Part shown: positions 43,095 through 52,459 of the stretch, piece by piece
How the letters are laid out: the number at the start of each line of letters is the position of its first letter
How positions within the stretch are numbered: position 1 is the stretch's first letter
Assembly: GCA_001789205.1 (NCBI GenBank)
Contig: MFYT01000096.1
Location: 1 to 64,000, forward strand
Origin: Candidatus Raymondbacteria bacterium RIFOXYA2_FULL_49_16
Lineage (GTDB): Bacteria; Fibrobacterota; OXYB2-FULL-49-7; XYB2-FULL-49-35
Direction: 5' to 3'
DNA: 64,000 nt
The notes under the pieces: generated by a model
What the model was told of the DNA's origin: nothing
The model's input: the letters and a program-made list of their open reading frames with translations, nothing else
The model's database searches: none
Program-made: the position numbers and the translations under genes

Positions 43095-44299
43095 AAGCCC
43101 AGGGCCATATAAGCACGGCCTTGATGCGTCTGGGACAAAAACATCAGTTCCATACCGCTCTTGCTAAGCATTGGGGTATCCATGCCGGCAAGGCCAGGTC
43201 AATCAGGGCCGAATTCAGCGATGAGGTGGAGATCATTTTTAGCCCAGGATATGTGAATAATGCTAAAAATATCGGGGTCATCGAGAAACGTTTATTGGCA
43301 GTATTAAAATCTATTATCAAGAAAGCATATGAAGAAAAAGACGAGGAGGAGGATAATGAGGAGAAGGATGATGGGGAGGACGGGGATGATGGAGAGGATG
43401 GGGAGAATGAGGCGATAGAATGCGAAAAGAAGAGCGAAGGTGGGCAGGAAAAAGATCCGCCAGATCCATCCAAGGCCGGGAATAGTCAGTCACTGCAAAC
43501 AAAAGCGAGTCAACAGGGTGACCAGCCAGACCCACAGAAAGAACGGGGGGATGAAGAACAACCATCCCCGCAGAACGCCGATATCGACGGCAATGGGCCA
43601 TCCCAGGGGAATCTGACGGAAGCTCTTAAGAATAAAATAAAAACTATTGCCAAATTATGCGCCATGGAGAACCCTGATGCTTCAGACATTCCCGCAGAGC
43701 TCCTGGGGGCAGACGATGATCAAAAATCGCAGGTAGGGAATATAGCAGGGAATGCGGCCGAAGTGGTAATCTCTGATGGCAATAGCGGGCTTCAATGGAA
43801 CAGAATTCTGAAAAACTACTTTGGTTCGGTACGAGAGAAGACTCGGACCAGAATGTATCCGAACAGACGCATGCCCGAGCTACTGGGTATCGTCCCTGGG
43901 AATAAACGGAGCTTTAGACGGCCGCGTATCATGATCGTCATCGACACTTCCGGGTCGATCTCCTCGGAGGATTTGACAATTATCGGCCGCGAGTGCAAGT
44001 ATTTCCGCCGTACGTCCGAGGTATGCATCGTCGAATGCGATTATGAAATTCATCGGATATACGATTTCAAGGGAAAGATCAAAGACGTTGTCGGACGAGG
44101 GGGAACTTCATTCTTACCGCCACTTGATGAAAAGTTCTTAGCAAAAAGGCGGGCTGAACTCGTAATTTATTTTACTGATGGTGAGGGACCGGCGCCTGAA
44201 AAGCCGCCGATAGTACCGATCATTTGGTGTCTTTTACGCCGAGATTCCATATCACCAGCGAAATATGGGCGGGTAGTTCGGTACGACAAGGAAATATAA
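43070..44299 (+). CDS. VWA/DUF2201-like partner of the MoxR ATPase
   Basis: I use the ATG at 43070; a TTG at 43061 closer to AAGGAG is an alternative. Residues ~1-90 are helical, then comes a ~100-residue acidic, low-complexity Glu/Asp/Gly stretch. The last ~150 residues form a von Willebrand A-like domain with MIDAS 'VIDTSGSISSEDL', 'RGGTSFLPPL' and 'LVIYFTDGEGPAP', typical of DUF2201. In RavA-ViaA-like systems such proteins connect the AAA+ ring to clients. Confidence 0.8.
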   Translation: MRISNEEIEAQGHISTALMRLGQKHQFHTALAKHWGIHAGKARSIRAEFSDEVEIIFSPGYVNNAKNIGVIEKRLLAVLKSIIKKAYEEKDEEEDNEEKDDGEDGDDGEDGENEAIECEKKSEGGQEKDPPDPSKAGNSQSLQTKASQQGDQPDPQKERGDEEQPSPQNADIDGNGPSQGNLTEALKNKIKTIAKLCAMENPDASDIPAELLGADDDQKSQVGNIAGNAAEVVISDGNSGLQWNRILKNYFGSVREKTRTRMYPNRRMPELLGIVPGNKRSFRRPRIMIVIDTSGSISSEDLTIIGRECKYFRRTSEVCIVECDYEIHRIYDFKGKIKDVVGRGGTSFLPPLDEKFLAKRRAELVIYFTDGEGPAPEKPPIVPIIWCLLRRDSISPAKYGRVVRYDKEI

Positions 44300-44320
44300 G
44301 AGGTGGCCCAAACATCAACC

Positions 44321-44354
44321 GGCGCCAGGCCTGAAAATCCTGGCGCCATTTTAA
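44321..44354 (+). terminator. Hairpin between VWA and the 255-aa gene
   Basis: GGCGCCAGG and CCTGGCGCC (44321-44329, 44339-44347) pair perfectly and ATTTT follows. It probably attenuates transcription into the next gene. Confidence 0.65.
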
Positions 44355-44364
44355 AGGAGAAAAA

Positions 44365-45132
44365 ATGGGGCTTTATTTGATATTACCCGGCGACAGATGG
44401 GGTAAAGTCATCAGGAAAGGTGAGACAGTGAGGAATGGCAATACGTGCATTCCCGTGTTTGATATTAAGGATGATGTTTTTGAAGGTTGCGTACCAAAAG
44501 TAGCTAAGGATATCATGGGCCTTGAAAGAGATGTGCTGCTGCTGGAAATCGTGAACCCGCCGGATATTGCCTACTACCCTATAAAACGCAAGGACGACTA
44601 TAATATCCTGGGGTTGGTACAAAATTTTGTCCCGGCGTCTGACATGAAACTCGTGTTTGCCTTCGACGTCACAGGCGGCGCACTGTGCACCATTCGCGAC
44701 GAGAAGCAGTGGCATGAGGAGTGGGAACAAAAGAACGATGCCATATTGCGCGGAAAGGTCCTTTGGACCGCTGAAGAATGGGTAGAGATCTTCAAAATCC
44801 AGGAAACCTTCGATCCCAAGAACCTGATAAACGAACAACGCCTGTACTTCATAGAACGCTACGGCAAAATGACCGGACTCAGCCATCATCTTCGATACGG
44901 GAAAATCCAGCAGTTTCTTGTTGAACATAAAGAGCAGCTTGAACAAGCTGGGCTGATGGTCATGGGTGCCAATAAGGGCTTAGCACTCAGGGCGGTACTG
45001 AAAGTACTTTGTGGAATGGAACACAACCATGACACCGGACGAAAGGGGCTTGGCAGATACACGTTCAGCTATGATGAGTTCATCAAGAAATTTTACGAAA
45101 TCCCAGAGGAAGAAAGGAAAACGAAGGCATAA
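44365..45132 (+). CDS. Unknown 255-aa protein following the MoxR/VWA pair
   Basis: AAAGGAG precedes the ATG. The N-terminal ~90 residues are beta-rich ('LYLILPGDRWGKVIRKGE'), the rest helical with many Trp and charged residues ('EEWVEIFKIQETFDPKNL'). No catalytic motif is visible. It lies between hairpins but in line with the operon, so it is a candidate client or effector of the MoxR/VWA pair. Not recognised. Confidence 0.65.
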   Translation: MGLYLILPGDRWGKVIRKGETVRNGNTCIPVFDIKDDVFEGCVPKVAKDIMGLERDVLLLEIVNPPDIAYYPIKRKDDYNILGLVQNFVPASDMKLVFAFDVTGGALCTIRDEKQWHEEWEQKNDAILRGKVLWTAEEWVEIFKIQETFDPKNLINEQRLYFIERYGKMTGLSHHLRYGKIQQFLVEHKEQLEQAGLMVMGANKGLALRAVLKVLCGMEHNHDTGRKGLGRYTFSYDEFIKKFYEIPEEERKTKA

Positions 45133-45688
45133 TCCAATGGCGGGGCCCACCAATAGTTGATGGGTCCCGCCTCCTTCAAACACTTATGGACAGACTTGAT
45201 AGTATGTGGATGCCACCACCCCACCTTGCCTTCGGCAGGGTGGCCTGGGTCAACGACCGCACCTTCCTATCCGTTCACCCCCCGCTCTTGGGATCCGGCA
45301 GGGCTCCCTGGAACGCAATGGTCGCCGATTCTGCATCCCTGCGGTGGGTACTCGTATGGCTTTTACCAGCAACGAACGCCTGGAACCGCCGTTTCCCTGT
45401 CATTTTAAAGGATTCCCGGTCCAAAAACATTGATAAAGCATGCAAGACGGCACTATTCCGGGTCTTCTCAAGGTTCCAGACAGCTTCCGAGAGCCCCACA
45501 GCAAGCGATCCAGTACCGGCATCGGCGCCCATTGGCCGATTACCATATCCCGGGCCTGCGGGAGTTGAATCGATTGAGGTAAATATTTGCTTGGTAAACA
45601 ATGTATGATTTCATATATGTTTTTTTCTTATATAACCGTATTGTTTGTAGCCTGGGCAAAGACACTCAACCCACAAGGAACCTGAATT
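45133..45688 (+). other. 556-bp intergenic gap with a hairpin and a doubtful 140-codon frame
   Basis: A strong hairpin (GGCGGGGCCCA with TGGGTCCCGCC, 45139-45171) starts the gap and may end the upstream transcript. A 140-codon frame (45186-45608) has no Shine-Dalgarno and an odd Trp/Pro/Arg-rich composition, so I do not call it as a gene. The many short GC-rich repeats of the middle part (for example CCTTGCCTTCGGCAGGGTGG) could fold into a structured RNA. Confidence 0.45.
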
Positions 45689-46990
45689 ATGGAAACGTTG
45701 GATACTAAAGGCACCATACTAAATAACCCTGTCAACGTAGTAGGCGCGGGAAGATGCCAACCAGCTTTCCGGCCCCTCAGCAAGCGTACCAAATGGGCCG
45801 TACAAATTGTTTGGCAGTTAGTTCGGACAAATCCGGAGTTCATTCAATTATGCAAAGAATTGCCGCATGATAAGACTGCTATCGATAAAATAGATCAGCT
45901 ATTTAATACTGATTTTAATTCCATCAACCGCGATTACCTTGAAATGAACACGGTGGTGCAAAAACCATTCAAAAAGTTGATAGCTGAAGATCCGACATCG
46001 ACAAGTAAAATTTGTAAACAGCGGATCACAGCGTTCCTCCCCCGGCCCTGGCGATATATTAACCCGCGCACGTCAGTATTCGGAAAAGGCTGCCATCCGT
46101 CCCAGGTACTCTATTGTATCATCGAAACCATTGAAACATCATCAATGAACAGCTTGCCAATGTATGAGAAAATCGATTTTATTAAAATTGAATTGGTAAA
46201 ATACTGGAAATTCAACAAAGAGCGACTTTGGCTCCCCCACATTCCCTTTACCGATGATAAGGAAAACATTATAAAGATTAAAAAGGCAAGGTTCGGCGAC
46301 GTGGAAAAACTTAAAAAGCATTACCCCGAAATATATGGCCAGATTTTTAATTGTAGCAAGGGAAACAACTACCTCGGCGTTTTTCCCATCTGTAAGAAAA
46401 CGGGCGAAAATATTCACTTGAAGTCTTACGGAACCGCTGACAAATCAGCCCACATCTCCCCAAGACTGTATCTGGACATCGTTTCCTATATATTTTCCGA
46501 TACGGATATCCCTTCTGCTGGAAGGATATCGAATATGGATGAGCGTGTTATACCCTCTTACTTCTTCACCGACCCACCGGTCCCATCAGGTTTTACCTTC
46601 AAAGAGTCATATGAGACGACAATAGACACAGCTATTCGAGGGTTTCTTAAGAAACTTGCACCTGAGACTCAATGGGACAGAAAACTTTCTTTTGCCTTAA
46701 AAAACAGGCTAATGTCACAACTCAAAAGAAAAGCGCTGCAGATAAAGCCGGTTCAAGGAGATAAAAGAAAATGGAATCCTTCACGGATTTTTAAAAGCTC
46801 CAATAGTACAACCCAGATTGCAACGTCTTCATCGTTAGTCGCAGAAATCAATCAGGCTGGTGAAATATTTATCGGGGACAAAATTGGATTTGTCTATGCA
46901 TTTTTATATACCGACAGCCAAATACCAGAAAAACTTAACTTTTTTCATCGCATAAACAAGGTATCGCCCAAACTCTTCTCCAGCCCGTGA
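45689..46990 (+). CDS. Unknown 433-aa protein before the primase-helicase
   Basis: AAGGAACC precedes the start. The protein is basic, soluble, rich in aromatic residues and cysteines in two places ('GKGCHPSQVLYC', 'NCSKGNNYLGVFPIC'). It has no recognised ATPase or nuclease motif. By position, between the chaperone-like operon and the replication gene, a DNA-associated role for the element is possible. Not recognised. Confidence 0.6.
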   Translation: METLDTKGTILNNPVNVVGAGRCQPAFRPLSKRTKWAVQIVWQLVRTNPEFIQLCKELPHDKTAIDKIDQLFNTDFNSINRDYLEMNTVVQKPFKKLIAEDPTSTSKICKQRITAFLPRPWRYINPRTSVFGKGCHPSQVLYCIIETIETSSMNSLPMYEKIDFIKIELVKYWKFNKERLWLPHIPFTDDKENIIKIKKARFGDVEKLKKHYPEIYGQIFNCSKGNNYLGVFPICKKTGENIHLKSYGTADKSAHISPRLYLDIVSYIFSDTDIPSAGRISNMDERVIPSYFFTDPPVPSGFTFKESYETTIDTAIRGFLKKLAPETQWDRKLSFALKNRLMSQLKRKALQIKPVQGDKRKWNPSRIFKSSNSTTQIATSSSLVAEINQAGEIFIGDKIGFVYAFLYTDSQIPEKLNFFHRINKVSPKLFSSP

Positions 46991-47193
46991 CAAACCCTTC
47001 GTAAGTCGTTAATTTTTTAATAAATCAAAGGTATAGACGGGATCATTATCCGTATATACCAATTTTTAGCGTTTGTGTAAACCTTCCACAAGTCCTTATT
47101 TATCATCATATTTTCTTCCGCTCTGTAACACAATCCCCTATCGATTACCCCTTGATTTGAATCCTTAAAGCCTTATGTTATTAATAAGATTTT

Positions 47194-47261
47194 AACGGAC
47201 CAATCGGCAATAAATATTTCCGGCTCTGATGGAGTTCTTGGTCCGTTCTCCATCGGGGCCG
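47194..47261 (+). promoter_or_regulatory. Predicted RNA pseudoknot upstream of the primase-helicase start
   Basis: Stem B pairs 47221-47234 with 47248-47261 over 14 pairs with two G-U. Its 13-base loop contains TTGGTCCGTT (47238-47247), a perfect complement of AACGGACCAA at 47194-47203. The order of arms is A, B, A', B', an H-type pseudoknot. The ATG at 47279 is 17 bases downstream and its Shine-Dalgarno (GAGGT) follows the last arm. Such leaders regulate plasmid replication genes. Confidence 0.65.
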
Positions 47262-47278
47262 TTCTATTTGAGGTAATT

Positions 47279-49909
47279 ATGGACAATATTGAAAGAAAGT
47301 TCCTCTTCGCTCGTTTCGACGAAGAGTCAACCGGCCGCTTCCACGAGTTCTACGCTCTCTTTGGCGCGCGGCAGAGCGCCCCTGGCAGGAACTTCCATTG
47401 TTGGAACGGCGCGGCTCATGCCCATGGTGATGCGGATCCCAGTCTTTCCATCGATAATGAACGAGGGCTCTATAAATGCCATGCGTGTGGTATCAAGGGC
47501 AACTTCAATACATTTTACAAAGAGCAAGTGGCGAATGGCCCATTCGATAAATGGGGTGGCTCTTATATAAAATGTATGATGGATCTACTCAATATTGCGG
47601 ACGTTAGCGCCGGTGAATTGGACAAGGCTAAGATAGCGTACAAAAAACTCACCAATAGGCCTGTCGCGACTAGTCCTGTGGCCGCAGCGCCCGGACCGGC
47701 AACGAACCAAAAAGAAAAGAAAACAGCTGTACCACAAAATCCATCGATTAATGAAGGCTTTGTTGCGGAGCTGTTGAATAATGAAGAAAAGGTAAAGTAC
47801 CTCTACAATAAACGTCACATAACGAAAGAGATCATTATAAAATACGGCCTGGGTTTTTCATTTCAATGGGACGGTTTTACCTTCCCTATGTACAACCAAA
47901 AGGGCGAACTCGTCAATATCAAGGTCTATAGGCCGTGGATGCCAAAAGCCAAAAAGTGGCGTTGCATGTTCAAAGACAACCCCGTTGCTCCCAGCCCTCT
48001 CAGTTCTTTGACGGCTCAGAAGATTTATCTCCACGAGGGAGAACCCGATGCATATTGTTCCCTCGCCTTTGGTATAAATGGTTTTACCACCGGGGCCGCC
48101 GGGGGAATGAAACATATAAAGGAACAATTCGGCAATCAATTTGAGAAAATATTCAAAGGCAAAGAAATAATTATTGTCCCAGACAGGGACAAAACTGGAA
48201 TTGCGGCTGGAATGGCGGCCGCCGCAAGTCTGCATCTTATCGCAAATCTGGTCAAAATCATCAATTTAGACAAGTCAGAAAAAAATCCGGACGGACTTGA
48301 TCCTACATTATTGAATGATAAAGGCAAGCGAGTAGAAAAAGATTTCACTGATTTTCTGCAAAAGAATGGGATGGATGAAACTGCCAAATCTAAATTTCTC
48401 GACCTGGAGAATATAACAGAGCTTTGGAATCCACCAAGTGACTGCAATGAAAAAGAAGCAAAAAAGAAAAAACTATTGCCCGTTGAAATTGCCGAAGACT
48501 ACTTGAAAGCCCGTGCATACAACATTGAAGACAATTATTATTTAAGATATTATAATTATCACTTTGTCTTTTTCGATGGAAAGGTCTATCAGGTTCTTGA
48601 TGACACAGATGTTGAGAAAGACATATATCAATTTCTCCAGACATACATACAATACCGCGCTTATGCCCGACCCCAGATCGTAAAAGCCATTATCGAGAAT
48701 ATTTCAGCGCTTGCATACATTCCACATAACGTTGAGCAACCAGCCTGGATTAGCGACAATAAAATAGCAGGGCAGTTTGTTGTTGTTGAAAATGGCATCG
48801 TTAATATTACGGCTTTGATTGGCAAAAAAAGAGAAGACGAGATTCTTTTACGCCATACACGATATTTTTTTTCCACGGTAAAACTCCCATTTGAATATAT
48901 ACCCGCTGCAACTTGCCCGAAATTCAAAGAATTTATCGAGAAAGTTCTTCCTGATCCAAAAGTGCGCCAGTTGGTGTTGGAGTTTGTGGCATCTCTTTTC
49001 ATCCCAGAATTCCCTCATGAACACTTCTTGATTCTTATCGGGGAAGGCGCCAATGGGAAAAGTGTCTTCTTGAATATTACGATCGCCTTGATTGGCAAGG
49101 ACAACGTTTCATCCGTGCCGTTGGAATCATTTTCACAAACACATACGCTGGCGAACACGTTGGGTAAGTTGGCAAATATCGCCTTTGAAATGGGCTATAT
49201 CGATAAAGGAATCGAGGGCATCTTGAAAGCGTACGTTTCGCGCGAACCAATAATGATCAATCAGAAGTACAAACCGGTATATTCGGCAAGGCCGACAGCG
49301 CGCTTGATCTTCGCGACAAACAATGCTCCTCAATTCAGCGACCGTTCTTCTGGAATAGGACGTCGCCTATTGATGGCTGAGTTTAATCAAACCATTCCCG
49401 ATGAAGAGCAGGACAAATTGTTGGCCGAAAAAATCATTAAATCAGAACTGCCGGGAATATTTAATCTGCTCATGGAAAATCTGGCTGCGGTGTTGAAACG
49501 TGGACGCTTTGAGGAACCAGACGCGTGCAAAAAAGCCAAAGAGGCCCTGCGCACTGAAAATGATCCGGTCCGGTTGTTCTTATCGACGGAATGTGAATTC
49601 GACAAAGATTCGTTAACGAACTGCTCAGGCCTCTATGCATCCTATGTCACATATGCCCAGAAAACAAAACAAGAAATCGTTAAAAGCACCGTTTTTGGCA
49701 AGACCCTGCATAAAACTTTCCCCTTCATTGAACGGATCCAGCGCCGAGAGGGTGACTCGTCTAAATGGTATTATAAGGGCATTAAAATCATTGGTGACAG
49801 CCAGTTATGTGGCACAACCTATAGTTTTCCCGAGAAGGTTGTAACCGATGTAACCAACGAACTGGATAAAATTAAAAATGTTTATTATGCTCTTCGGAAG
49901 GATACATAG
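47279..49909 (+). CDS. Primase-helicase (CHC2/Toprim/D5-type SF3)
   Basis: The 876-residue protein has a zinc-binding primase start ('FHCWNGAAHAHG', 'YKCHACGIKG', residues ~40-72), a Toprim domain (~240-320, 'HEGEPDAYCSLA', 'IIIVPDRDKTG'), a D5-type linker region and an SF3 helicase (~580-800) with Walker A 'LIGEGANGKSVFL', 'LANIAFEMGYIDKG' and 'LIFATNNAPQFSDRSSGI'. This single protein can prime and unwind DNA and is a common replication initiator of phages, satellites and plasmid-like elements. It is the strongest evidence that the element replicates autonomously at some stage. Confidence 0.9.
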   Translation: MDNIERKFLFARFDEESTGRFHEFYALFGARQSAPGRNFHCWNGAAHAHGDADPSLSIDNERGLYKCHACGIKGNFNTFYKEQVANGPFDKWGGSYIKCMMDLLNIADVSAGELDKAKIAYKKLTNRPVATSPVAAAPGPATNQKEKKTAVPQNPSINEGFVAELLNNEEKVKYLYNKRHITKEIIIKYGLGFSFQWDGFTFPMYNQKGELVNIKVYRPWMPKAKKWRCMFKDNPVAPSPLSSLTAQKIYLHEGEPDAYCSLAFGINGFTTGAAGGMKHIKEQFGNQFEKIFKGKEIIIVPDRDKTGIAAGMAAAASLHLIANLVKIINLDKSEKNPDGLDPTLLNDKGKRVEKDFTDFLQKNGMDETAKSKFLDLENITELWNPPSDCNEKEAKKKKLLPVEIAEDYLKARAYNIEDNYYLRYYNYHFVFFDGKVYQVLDDTDVEKDIYQFLQTYIQYRAYARPQIVKAIIENISALAYIPHNVEQPAWISDNKIAGQFVVVENGIVNITALIGKKREDEILLRHTRYFFSTVKLPFEYIPAATCPKFKEFIEKVLPDPKVRQLVLEFVASLFIPEFPHEHFLILIGEGANGKSVFLNITIALIGKDNVSSVPLESFSQTHTLANTLGKLANIAFEMGYIDKGIEGILKAYVSREPIMINQKYKPVYSARPTARLIFATNNAPQFSDRSSGIGRRLLMAEFNQTIPDEEQDKLLAEKIIKSELPGIFNLLMENLAAVLKRGRFEEPDACKKAKEALRTENDPVRLFLSTECEFDKDSLTNCSGLYASYVTYAQKTKQEIVKSTVFGKTLHKTFPFIERIQRREGDSSKWYYKGIKIIGDSQLCGTTYSFPEKVVTDVTNELDKIKNVYYALRKDT

Positions 49910-49993
49910 TGCAAAATATAGAATTCTTTAAAATTTAGCTTTATAGAAGATAAGGGGTTTGTTGGTTACACTGGTTACAGAAGGAGGTTCTCT

Positions 49994-50575
49994 ATGCGAT
50001 TTTATGAAGCCAGACTTCATGGCCCAACACCAGTCGATGACGGTTACGGCCTTGATCCCATTCGGACCGAAGCGGCCATGAAAATCTTCCATCAGATGCC
50101 AGGTTTTATCCTTAGTTATAACCCCTCCTTGCCGCCGCGGCGCCGGATCACAGCGCCTCATTTCTGGCAGCCCGGGGACCCAACAATCATCCGCGCGTTA
50201 ACCGTTGCGCCGCCATCAAGGCTGCCGGCCGGGGTTGTGCGGGTGATTATTCCGAGCCTTCCCTACAATGCGAAAATCTATAACTTCGACACTCATAGGC
50301 TGGAATACACCCATGTGGATTTTTCAATTGAGAAGTGCATGGCTTATTGGATATCCAGGTCAGAGTGGTCAACGTGCCGCGAAGAATATCTGTCCGTGCC
50401 TGAATGCAATATTGAGCGTGCGTTTGCAGTCATTGGAATCACCGGTGATGGAATTGTCGCTGGGAAAGGGGTTTGGTTACCAAAGTTCGACAGCCAGGAC
50501 CCGGCCTGGGTGGACGATGTGCTTGTGGGCGGTCAATGTATAGATCAGGTCTTTCGGCCATATTCCGAAGGATAA
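49994..50575 (+). CDS. Unknown 193-aa protein between primase and excisionase
   Basis: GAAGGAGG precedes the ATG. The middle ('RITAPHFWQPGDPTIIRAL') and the end ('WVDDVLVGGQCIDQVFRP') show a mixed alpha/beta protein without a known motif. It is co-oriented with the replication and integration genes and could be part of that module. Confidence 0.55.
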   Translation: MRFYEARLHGPTPVDDGYGLDPIRTEAAMKIFHQMPGFILSYNPSLPPRRRITAPHFWQPGDPTIIRALTVAPPSRLPAGVVRVIIPSLPYNAKIYNFDTHRLEYTHVDFSIEKCMAYWISRSEWSTCREEYLSVPECNIERAFAVIGITGDGIVAGKGVWLPKFDSQDPAWVDDVLVGGQCIDQVFRPYSEG

Positions 50576-50852
50576 CCACTGTGGCGGACAATGAACATTT
50601 GCATTTTTTAAGTTATTTACTTAGATTTACTGGTATCACTACTTTGTAGGAATAGTTTCCACGTCTCGTCCGCCAGCGGCGATGACGGCAAAACAACAGG
50701 CAATAAGTCCTGTTTACGCAAGTCCGGCTGGAGACGGTCGGCAATGTCCCGTGTTACATGGGACTTCTCAAAAACGGCAGCGCACGATTTATGCTGCGCT
50801 GCACAGTGCTGGCATAGGGTAAGGTCTGTCAAAGCCTGCCCTGGAGAAGTCC

Positions 50853-51224
50853 ATGCAATCCACCCCAAGCCCCATCCCCCGCCCCAGGTCTGCCTTTCCT
50901 GAACCAGCAGACACCCCACCTCAAAGCCCGACGCCACAAAACAACAGCGCCACCAACCAAGATATCTGGATCAAACAAGAGAAGGCACCATTACCATCCG
51001 GAGCCAAAAGAAAAAATATTGTCTCTCTGCCGGAACTATTAACGGTCACAGAAACCGCAGACTATTTAAAAGTCCCGGTGCAAACAATCTATTCTTGGAT
51101 ACACCGAAAACGTTTGCCTGCATTTAAAATCGGTTGCGGGGTTCGCATTCGGGCTGACTTCCTGGCTGCTAGACTCCAGGGTGAACAAGGAAAAGTGTTG
51201 AATGACACCATCACAAGCAATTAG
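50853..51224 (+). CDS. Excisionase-like MerR/HTH_17 DNA-binding protein
   Basis: The N-terminal ~50 residues are Pro/Ser-rich and probably disordered. Residues ~60-108 ('LLTVTETADYLKVPVQTIYS', 'KRLPAFKIGCGVRIRADFL') are a classic excisionase/winged HTH_17 domain. It sits 44 bases before the integrase, the typical place of a recombination directionality factor. Confidence 0.75.
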   Translation: MQSTPSPIPRPRSAFPEPADTPPQSPTPQNNSATNQDIWIKQEKAPLPSGAKRKNIVSLPELLTVTETADYLKVPVQTIYSWIHRKRLPAFKIGCGVRIRADFLAARLQGEQGKVLNDTITSN

Positions 51225-51268
51225 ATTTTCCGGAAGAGATCAAACTCCATGCCGAAAGGAGGCCTGAA

Positions 51269-52396
51269 ATGGCTACACTCCGATGGCGTGGACGCTCTTT
51301 ATGGCTGGATCTGCCCAACAAGGGACAACGGTTAAGGCAAAGCATCATTCGCCGACTCTCCGATGCTCCCAGCGAAATAAAACGCTGTGAACAATTGGGG
51401 CGCGAAGTTTTGTCCAAGCGGATAGTACAGCTTAAAGAGGAAACGTTCTTTGACATTAAGAAACCAAAGTACAATCCGAAATTCTGGCGGCTTGTCGGAC
51501 TGTATTGGCACTACCACTTGCGGATGAAGAGATCGGCAAAGCAGGAACGGTCAAAACTGAACGTCTTGTTGAAAGAATTCGGCAGGGAATACGCGGTGAA
51601 GATTACTCGGGACCGGGTCAGGGCATGGGTAAACAAATCCCGAAGCAAGCAATCAAGCAGGGGCACGCCCTACAACGTGGGAACAATCAACCGTTGGCTG
51701 GCATACCTGAAGGCTGTATATTACAATGCCTGTGACGAAGACTGCGATGAGGGCAAGCGGCTTGAACGGAATCCGGCGGCACGCATAGACCCAATTGAAG
51801 GCGAGACGATCCGGCAACACCTGGTAAACGAGTACGATTTCAGGCGCATGTACAATGCCGCGAACCCATGGTTCCGGCCTCTCCTGCTGGCTGCATGGGA
51901 AACGGGCTGCAGGCCCGAGGAGCTCTACAAGACCACTTGGTCGAACGTGGACATGATCGAAAGGGTGATTTATCTTCCCACCAACATTACCAAAACCGGA
52001 GAGGCACGTATCATACCCATGAGTGAGCGGCTGTTTGATGAAATAAAATCACTTCCTAAAAAAAGTGAATATGCTTTCACGAACCACATAGGCGGCCGAT
52101 ACAGGGATGTCAGGAACGAGGTCCAGAGAATCCGGGAAAGAACAGGGAATAATTTTTGGTTCCGGGATATGCGGAAAGGATTCGTGACAAGGAAAGTTTC
52201 AGAAGGTCACGATTATTTTGCCATCATGAGCATTACCGGACACCGTACAACGGCAACGTTCAAGCGGTATAATATCGGGACCCTTGCCCAAGCCAGAAAA
52301 GTGGTGGATTCAAGGCCAAAAAGTGACGGGAATAAAAATGATCTGTCACAAATCTGTCACACAGCGGAAACGAGGGCTGTAAGCAATTATCAATAA
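51269..52396 (+). CDS. Tyrosine recombinase (integrase)
   Basis: AAAGGAGG precedes the start. The 375 residues comprise an N-terminal Arm/SAM-like half and a C-terminal catalytic domain: the first Arg in 'TGCRPEELYKTTW' (~215), the Lys region 'ITKTGEARIIPM', 'FRDMRKGFVTR' (an Arg stands where HxxR has His), 'SITGHRTTATFKRY' with the last Tyr as nucleophile. It ends 24 bases before a tRNA-Leu half, so it catalysed insertion there. The His-to-Arg change at the third box deserves attention but occurs in active relatives. Confidence 0.9.
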   Translation: MATLRWRGRSLWLDLPNKGQRLRQSIIRRLSDAPSEIKRCEQLGREVLSKRIVQLKEETFFDIKKPKYNPKFWRLVGLYWHYHLRMKRSAKQERSKLNVLLKEFGREYAVKITRDRVRAWVNKSRSKQSSRGTPYNVGTINRWLAYLKAVYYNACDEDCDEGKRLERNPAARIDPIEGETIRQHLVNEYDFRRMYNAANPWFRPLLLAAWETGCRPEELYKTTWSNVDMIERVIYLPTNITKTGEARIIPMSERLFDEIKSLPKKSEYAFTNHIGGRYRDVRNEVQRIRERTGNNFWFRDMRKGFVTRKVSEGHDYFAIMSITGHRTTATFKRYNIGTLAQARKVVDSRPKSDGNKNDLSQICHTAETRAVSNYQ

Positions 52397-52419
52397 GCAA
52401 GATAGTTTTTGCGCTGGTT

Positions 52420-52459
52420 ATTTTAAGTCCCTTGTGTCTGCCTATTCCACCACCCGGGC
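52420..52459 (-). pseudogene. 5' half of tRNA-Leu(UAA) broken in the anticodon stem: integration site
   Basis: Read on the minus strand, 52459 to 52420 gives GCCCGGGTGGTGGAATAGGC and then the D-arm end, AGGGA stem and CTTAAAA loop (anticodon TAA). It is nearly identical to the 5' half of bacterial tRNA-Leu(UAA). The 3' stem should begin TCCCT but reads TAACC, so homology ends within the anticodon stem. A tyrosine-recombinase crossover in the anticodon loop is the simplest explanation. Confidence 0.85.

Noticed and set aside
45186..45608. 140-codon open frame with Trp/Pro-rich product
   Set aside because: No ribosome site, unusual composition, several other frames open in the same GC-rich stretch; kept only as a note in the gap entry.
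50617..50937. 106-codon minus-strand frame with a CxxC-like segment
   Set aside because: It overlaps the excisionase-like gene's first codons, has no ribosome site and its N-terminal part is antisense low-complexity; a real short gene in 50617-50830 cannot be fully excluded.
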